Assembly (NCBI GenBank): GCA_963082875.1
Contig: OY720100.1
Coordinates: 3,658,001 to 3,722,000 of the forward strand
Length of the DNA stretch: 64,000 nt
Source: Corella eumyota
Taxonomy: Eukaryota; Chordata; Ascidiacea; Phlebobranchia; Corellidae
Reading direction: 5' to 3'
The notes under the pieces were generated by a model, which had not been told where the DNA came from, ran no database searches, and worked only from the letters and a program-made list of their open reading frames with translations. The position numbers and the translations under genes are program-made. Below, in pieces: positions 60,601 through 64,000 of the stretch (position 1 is the first letter of the stretch; every line of letters begins with the position of its first letter).

Positions 60601-61021
60601 TATTATTGCCCGATAATTATGCTGCTGAATAAGGTGCTGGGCCAGCAGAAGTTCATACCGTATATATATTCTTAAGTTCATACCGTATATATATCCTTAG
60701 GGATCGAACTCACGACCTCATGTAGAAGAGCCAATTGTACGATTCCGATTAACAGGGAAATGATGTTCACCTGTTTATGCTAAATTAAGGTGCATTAACA
60801 AAGAAAAGCGTCAACAAATGTTCCGTCTAACAAGTGAAGCAAGGGGCAACAGCGTCGCTCTTGCCAAACAGAAAGCAGTATCTGTTAACCAAGGTCAAAA
60901 CGACAAACGGCGGTCAAATGTGAGCGAATCTGTAAACCAAGATAACCGACGACTGACAATACCTGACGAACAGCAGTCTATTAACACCACAAGCAGTAAT
61001 GACGACCGGGTTTTAACTTAA
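57697..61021 (+). CDS. Lysophospholipid (S1P/LPA, EDG-type) receptor-like GPCR
   Basis: Class A seven-helix receptor, 416 residues in eight exons: 57697-57832, 58110-58239, 58632-58799, 59011-59156, 59388-59544, 60068-60199, 60289-60438, 60790-61021. The N terminus has glycosylation sites (NTT, NSS). Helix 1 shows VENAIVLTAL. Helix 3 lacks Cys3.25 and has Trp114 (3.25) and Arg117 (3.28), as in S1P receptors, where Arg3.28 binds the lipid phosphate; Lys is at 3.29. The DRY motif is DRF (Arg139). Helix 4 has Trp, loop 2 has GWNC followed by further Cys, helix 6 has CYLP, helix 7 has NPWLY. This pattern fits the EDG/cannabinoid/melanocortin group, EDG best. The tail is polar and Ser/Asn-rich. 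I chose ATG 57697 (AAAATGG); an in-frame ATG at 57622 would add 25 residues. Opposed SINEs lie in introns 5 and 7. The ligand is inference. Confidence 0.88.
59640..59945 (+). mobile_element. tRNA-derived SINE, full length
   Basis: Head GGCCGGCAGCGTGGTGTAG, core CCTTGAGTAAGGCGCTATGA, tail GGATAAAGATATATCCAAAA. It sits in intron 5 of the GPCR gene, in the sense direction. Confidence 0.92.
60485..60740 (-). mobile_element. tRNA-derived SINE, inverted, with internal duplication
   Basis: On the minus strand it keeps the B box and core-to-tail part of the family (CGTGAGTTCGATCCC, CAGCATAATTATCGGGCAAT, CCGGGGTAACTGATGTTACT). AAGTTCATACCGTATATATA is present twice in tandem inside it. It lies in intron 7 of the GPCR gene, opposite to the SINE in intron 5. 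Confidence 0.85.
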
Positions 61022-62010
61022 CTTTGGAAAAAAAAATAATTCTATAACGTAACAAATCGTTGCAAGACCCCTTATAATTTTTAATAATTTTACTTTTTAA
61101 TCACGTGGTTTCCTTGAAACTTGGTACGTTGTCCTTAAGCCTACATGTAAAGGCAAACTTTTATTTATATTTCGTTAACACTTTAATGGCGGAACTGACG
61201 TCATATCCTCCTTGTATCACATTTAAACTTTAATTTTCTATTAAATTGTTACATTTAAATATTAATTTAAATTGTGTTTCCAATTCAAGCGCATGGTATT
61301 TTACATATATATTGCAAAAAAAATTTTACAAAGTAAAAAGCCATAATACTTTTAAAGAGGTCTTTTAAGTAAGGTTTCTGAGATACTTGTTTTACCGTTC
61401 TTGATAAAAAGTTTTCACTGTTATATGTTTTATCTTTATTATTTTTTAAGTTTATTATTTTACAAAATTTGTTTCTGAAGTCGATCTTGCTGTTCCGTTT
61501 ATAGAGGATTTTATATTTATTTTTACTCGAAGGGCGATTTTACAGACTTTAGGTTTATTAACCTATATTTGCGCCTAAATTTTAAATAACCTGCAAATTT
61601 GTAAAAATTATTAACTAAATTATATGGCGTGATTAACTTACCAACTGCTTTTTGGCTTCGTGGTTAGACTTTTAGCACCTTAGGAAAAAGGGTGGAATTG
61701 AACATAAACCCCAATGTAGTAAAGACAAGTTAACCCAACTTTTAATAAAGAGTATTTTATAATACATTGCTACAAATATTTTTTTTCGTACCTAGAAACC
61801 TTGTATATTTTGTTGTCCATTTTTTATAATAATGCAGTAGTAATAAAAAACAAACCAATTTAATTTTTTTTTTGTGAAATTCGACAACAAAAAATATTAA
61901 ACTCTTTTTTGGCAGCATTACAAAATTGACAGTGGGTATTTTGCCTTCTTATAAAGACTGAACTTAAAACATTGCACCAATACGTTCACCAAAAATTGAA
62001 GAAAAAACCA
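61022..62010. other. Convergent 3-prime region
   Basis: 3-prime UTRs of the GPCR (+) and the homocysteine methyltransferase gene (-). Near 61652-61725 a weak tRNA-like string (GGCTTCGTGGTTAGAC, then GGGTGGAATTGAACATAAACCCC) may be a SINE relic. Nothing else was seen. Confidence 0.45.
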
Positions 62011-64000
62011 TTATTTTTGCTCCCATTTCAAAACATTTTTATGGATTTGGGAAATATCATTTGGAGAAGTCATGCAACAACCCCCAATCCACTTGACCAC
62101 TCCACTATCCAGCCAAGACCCAACCTCATTAAACCATGAACTTTAAAAAATAAAAAGTAACTAAAAAATGGTATAAACTTCTGTAAATACCAATTTATTA
62201 ATTATTGGGATATAATAGACCGGCAGAGTGGTTCAGTGGTAAGAACACTTGATACATCACTATAAGATCTTTGGTTTAATCCCCACTGGTCCCATGCTGT
62301 AGCTCCATTAAGTAAGACGCTATAAACGGTATGAATTTCTGCTAAGCCAGCACTTAACTTCGGGCAATTATAATCTTTAATATCCCAAACCGCCAAAGAC
62401 AACTTGAGACTGGGTCGGAGTAACTGATGTTACTATATGTTTAGGTCACACATTCGACTTTTCCACATCGATGATAAAGATATATACAAAAAAAAGTCAT
62501 AATACCAATTTGCCACAAGCAACTTAAGACTGGGTGGGGGTACAAAATGCTACTTTAGGTTTAGAATGTAAGGTTGGCCTTTTCATATCAAGGATAAAGA
62601 TATACAAAAAAAATGTGTTGAATCCTTAATAAAATTTAATTCTTAAAACAAAAAAGGCTTATGAAAAAAACAAATTCAAAATAAAAAAAAGTTTATATAC
62701 AATTCACCTTTCTATATTAGAAGCTCTGTTGTCTGGGTATAAAATTGCTGATTGGTGATCTTTAAATTTCGTTTTTGTTAATTCCAAAAACGGTAAAACA
62801 CAAGATGATTTACAACAGTTGATTCCAATTGCAATAACTTGTGGATTTAAAGATAAAACTTGTAGAACTTCAGTAAAAGAATCCCCAAAACTTGTATGCA
62901 AACCATCCTAAACAAATTAAGAGTATATATATTTAATTTTAAGCAACTTGATATATTCCCCACTTAAAGGGAAAATTGGGCCACGTATGTTGTCCGTCTC
63001 TAGACAAAACAACGTGCTGTTTACCATAGAAGAAAATCCGTAATTTGTAGATGATAATTCTCTCGCACCGCTCTTCAGCCGAAAGAATTTCGGAGAGCCG
63101 TAGTGTAACTAAGTTTTGTCTAGAACCGGACAACATACTAGATCCGGAAACTTATGCAATACTACACACTGGGCAGCATTGCATAAGAATACTTAGTTTT
63201 ACAACAAGGTCTTTAAATCGAAATTACACTACTTCCATGCCAGAACAACCTCAAGTGAACTGTGAACTGTAATTAATAATAAAAAAACTGAAGTCAACTT
63301 GAGACTGGGTTGGGTTACTCAATGTTTTTCAATGTGTTGGCCATGAGTCGGCCTCCCATATCAGGGATAAAAATACACTAAGAAAATAATTTCTAGTTAC
63401 CTTTGTTGTAAATGTAACCCATGCTTTAAAAGTTGGATATTTCTTTAAAATGTTGGTTAGTGCAACTGCCTCTTTCAAAGCTGGGAGAGTCTCAAATGCA
63501 AAAATATCAACTTTTTTCTTTGCCAAAATATCAACATTGGTTGAGTGAAATTTTTCAAGATCCTAAACACAAATAATATATTAATAAACGGCAGCGCGAT
63601 GTAGTGTAAGAACACTTGCTGCACCACTATGAGATCAAGGGTTTAATCCCCACTGATCTCATGCTGTAGCACCCTTGAGTAAGGCGCTATAAATGGTATG
63701 AACTCCTGCAGAGCCAGCACTTACTCAGCAGCATAATTACCAGGCAATTATAATCTATACAATGCTAAAGGCAACTTGAGACTGGGTTAGGTAACAGTTG
63801 TTACTCTATGTTTAGGTCGCCCATTCGACCTTTCCACATCGAGGGTAAAGATATATACCAACAAAATAGATGGTTGCAATATACAATATATAATAAACAT
63901 TGCCAATATTGGTATTAAAAACCTCCATGGATATTTGGTCTATGTATAATCCAGTATATTCTGACATGTCATGTAGTATAGCTCCATAAGGACTTATCGA
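62011..64000 (-). CDS. Homocysteine S-methyltransferase, C-terminal part
   Basis: Zinc-dependent enzyme that moves a methyl group from a donor such as S-methylmethionine or a betaine-like compound to homocysteine, making methionine. Four exons are in the window: 63923-64000 (continues beyond it), 63401-63562, 62708-62907, 62011-62140, about 189 residues plus stop; the N-terminal third lies outside. Visible motifs: PYGAILHDMSEYTGLY, IFAFETLPALKEA, AWVTFTTKDGLHTSFGD, the zinc cysteine motif IGINCC and the C-terminal zinc pair WIGGCC, ending WEQK. All three expected zinc cysteines are present. Motif style is closer to the MmuM/plant HMT type than to vertebrate BHMT, though this is by eye. The donor of the first visible exon is weak (GAG|GTTTTT). 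Several SINE copies fill the introns. Cytosolic location is presumed. Confidence 0.9.
62217..62495 (+). mobile_element. tRNA-derived SINE, near full length
   Basis: Head ACCGGCAGAGTGGTTCAGTGG, B-box region TTTGGTTTAATCCCCACTGG, core TAAGACGCTATAAACGGTAT, tail GATAAAGATATATACAAAAA. It is antisense in the last intron of the methyltransferase gene. Confidence 0.88.
62508..62610 (+). mobile_element. SINE 3-prime fragment, directly behind a full copy
   Basis: TTTGCCACAAGCAACTTAAG, GACTGGGTGGGGGTAC, then TCAAGGATAAAGATATAC and an A run. It is the tail half of the same SINE placed about 12 bases after the end of the preceding copy. Confidence 0.75.
62986..63137. repeat. 25-bp inverted repeat around a 102-nt centre
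   Basis: The left arm 62986-63010 (TATGTTGTCCG..CTAGACAAAAC) and the right arm 63113-63137 (its reverse complement with two or three mismatches) enclose about 102 bases that are more GC-rich than the surroundings. It could be a small foldback element. Open frames on both strands here are incidental. Confidence 0.7.
63293..63380 (+). mobile_element. SINE 3-prime fragment
   Basis: CAACTTGAGACTGGGTTGGG, GTCGGCCTCCCATATCAGG and a GATAAAAATACA tail. This truncated, diverged copy of the family lies about 20 bases from an exon of the methyltransferase gene. Confidence 0.7.
63588..63868 (+). mobile_element. tRNA-derived SINE, near full length
   Basis: Head ACGGCAGCGCGATGTAGTG, B-box region AAGGGTTTAATCCCCACTG, core CCTTGAGTAAGGCGCTATAA, ATTACCAGGCAATTATAATC, CGACCTTTCCACATCGAGG, A-rich tail. 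It lies in an intron of the methyltransferase gene, in the same orientation as the copies at 62217 and 63293. Confidence 0.9.

Noticed and set aside
63051-63272. Plus-strand 73-residue open frame
   Set aside because: It lies across the foldback repeat inside an intron, has no family motif and no supporting exons.

Overview
The window reads as invertebrate chordate nuclear DNA, most likely an ascidian (Ciona-like). It is strongly AT-rich, its genes are compact and multi-exon, and it holds an S1P/LPA-type receptor and a collagen-fibrinogen ficolin, both expected in chordates. A tRNA-derived SINE sits in many introns. The species call is inference. Exon boundaries were read by eye from splice sites, reading phase and family motifs, so single-base errors are possible.

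Layout. (1) 1-1150: AT-rich flank with a tRNA-like relic, a decayed inverted satellite monomer and a perfect hairpin. (2) 1155-15527: an array of about 46 head-to-tail monomers of 312 bp with nested multi-monomer duplications. (3) 15528-18941: gene-free DNA with decayed inverted monomers and tRNA-like relics. (4) 18942-23199 (+): calpain without penta-EF-hand. (5) 24362-28472 (-): SLC5/SGLT-type sodium-sugar cotransporter, 14 exons. (6) 29363-31143 (-): ficolin. (7) 32190-32710 (-): decayed SLC2 relic. (8) 33616-37054 (-): divergent SLC2/GLUT-type transporter, 10 exons. (9) 39042-40739 (+): CFAP97-domain ciliary protein. (10) 41872-44906 (-): secreted EGF plus C-type-lectin protein. (11) 46379-47496 and 49469-50981 (-): tandem pair of membrane C-type lectins, with a CpG-rich 52-bp minisatellite between them. 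(12) 51665-54117 (+): SAXO/STOP-like axonemal protein. (13) 55149-56079 (+): unrecognised 100-residue protein. (14) 57697-61021 (+): lysophospholipid-type GPCR. (15) 62011-64000 (-): homocysteine S-methyltransferase, running off the window end.

Three themes stand out: lectins (a ficolin and three C-type-lectin proteins within about 22 kb), cilium/flagellum genes (CFAP97-like, SAXO-like), and solute transporters (SLC5, SLC2). No operon was shown. The SINE occurs in introns of at least seven genes. The least explained structure is the 312-bp array: each monomer carries a CACGTG E-box, CCAAT boxes, a forkhead-like site and a CGCG palindrome.
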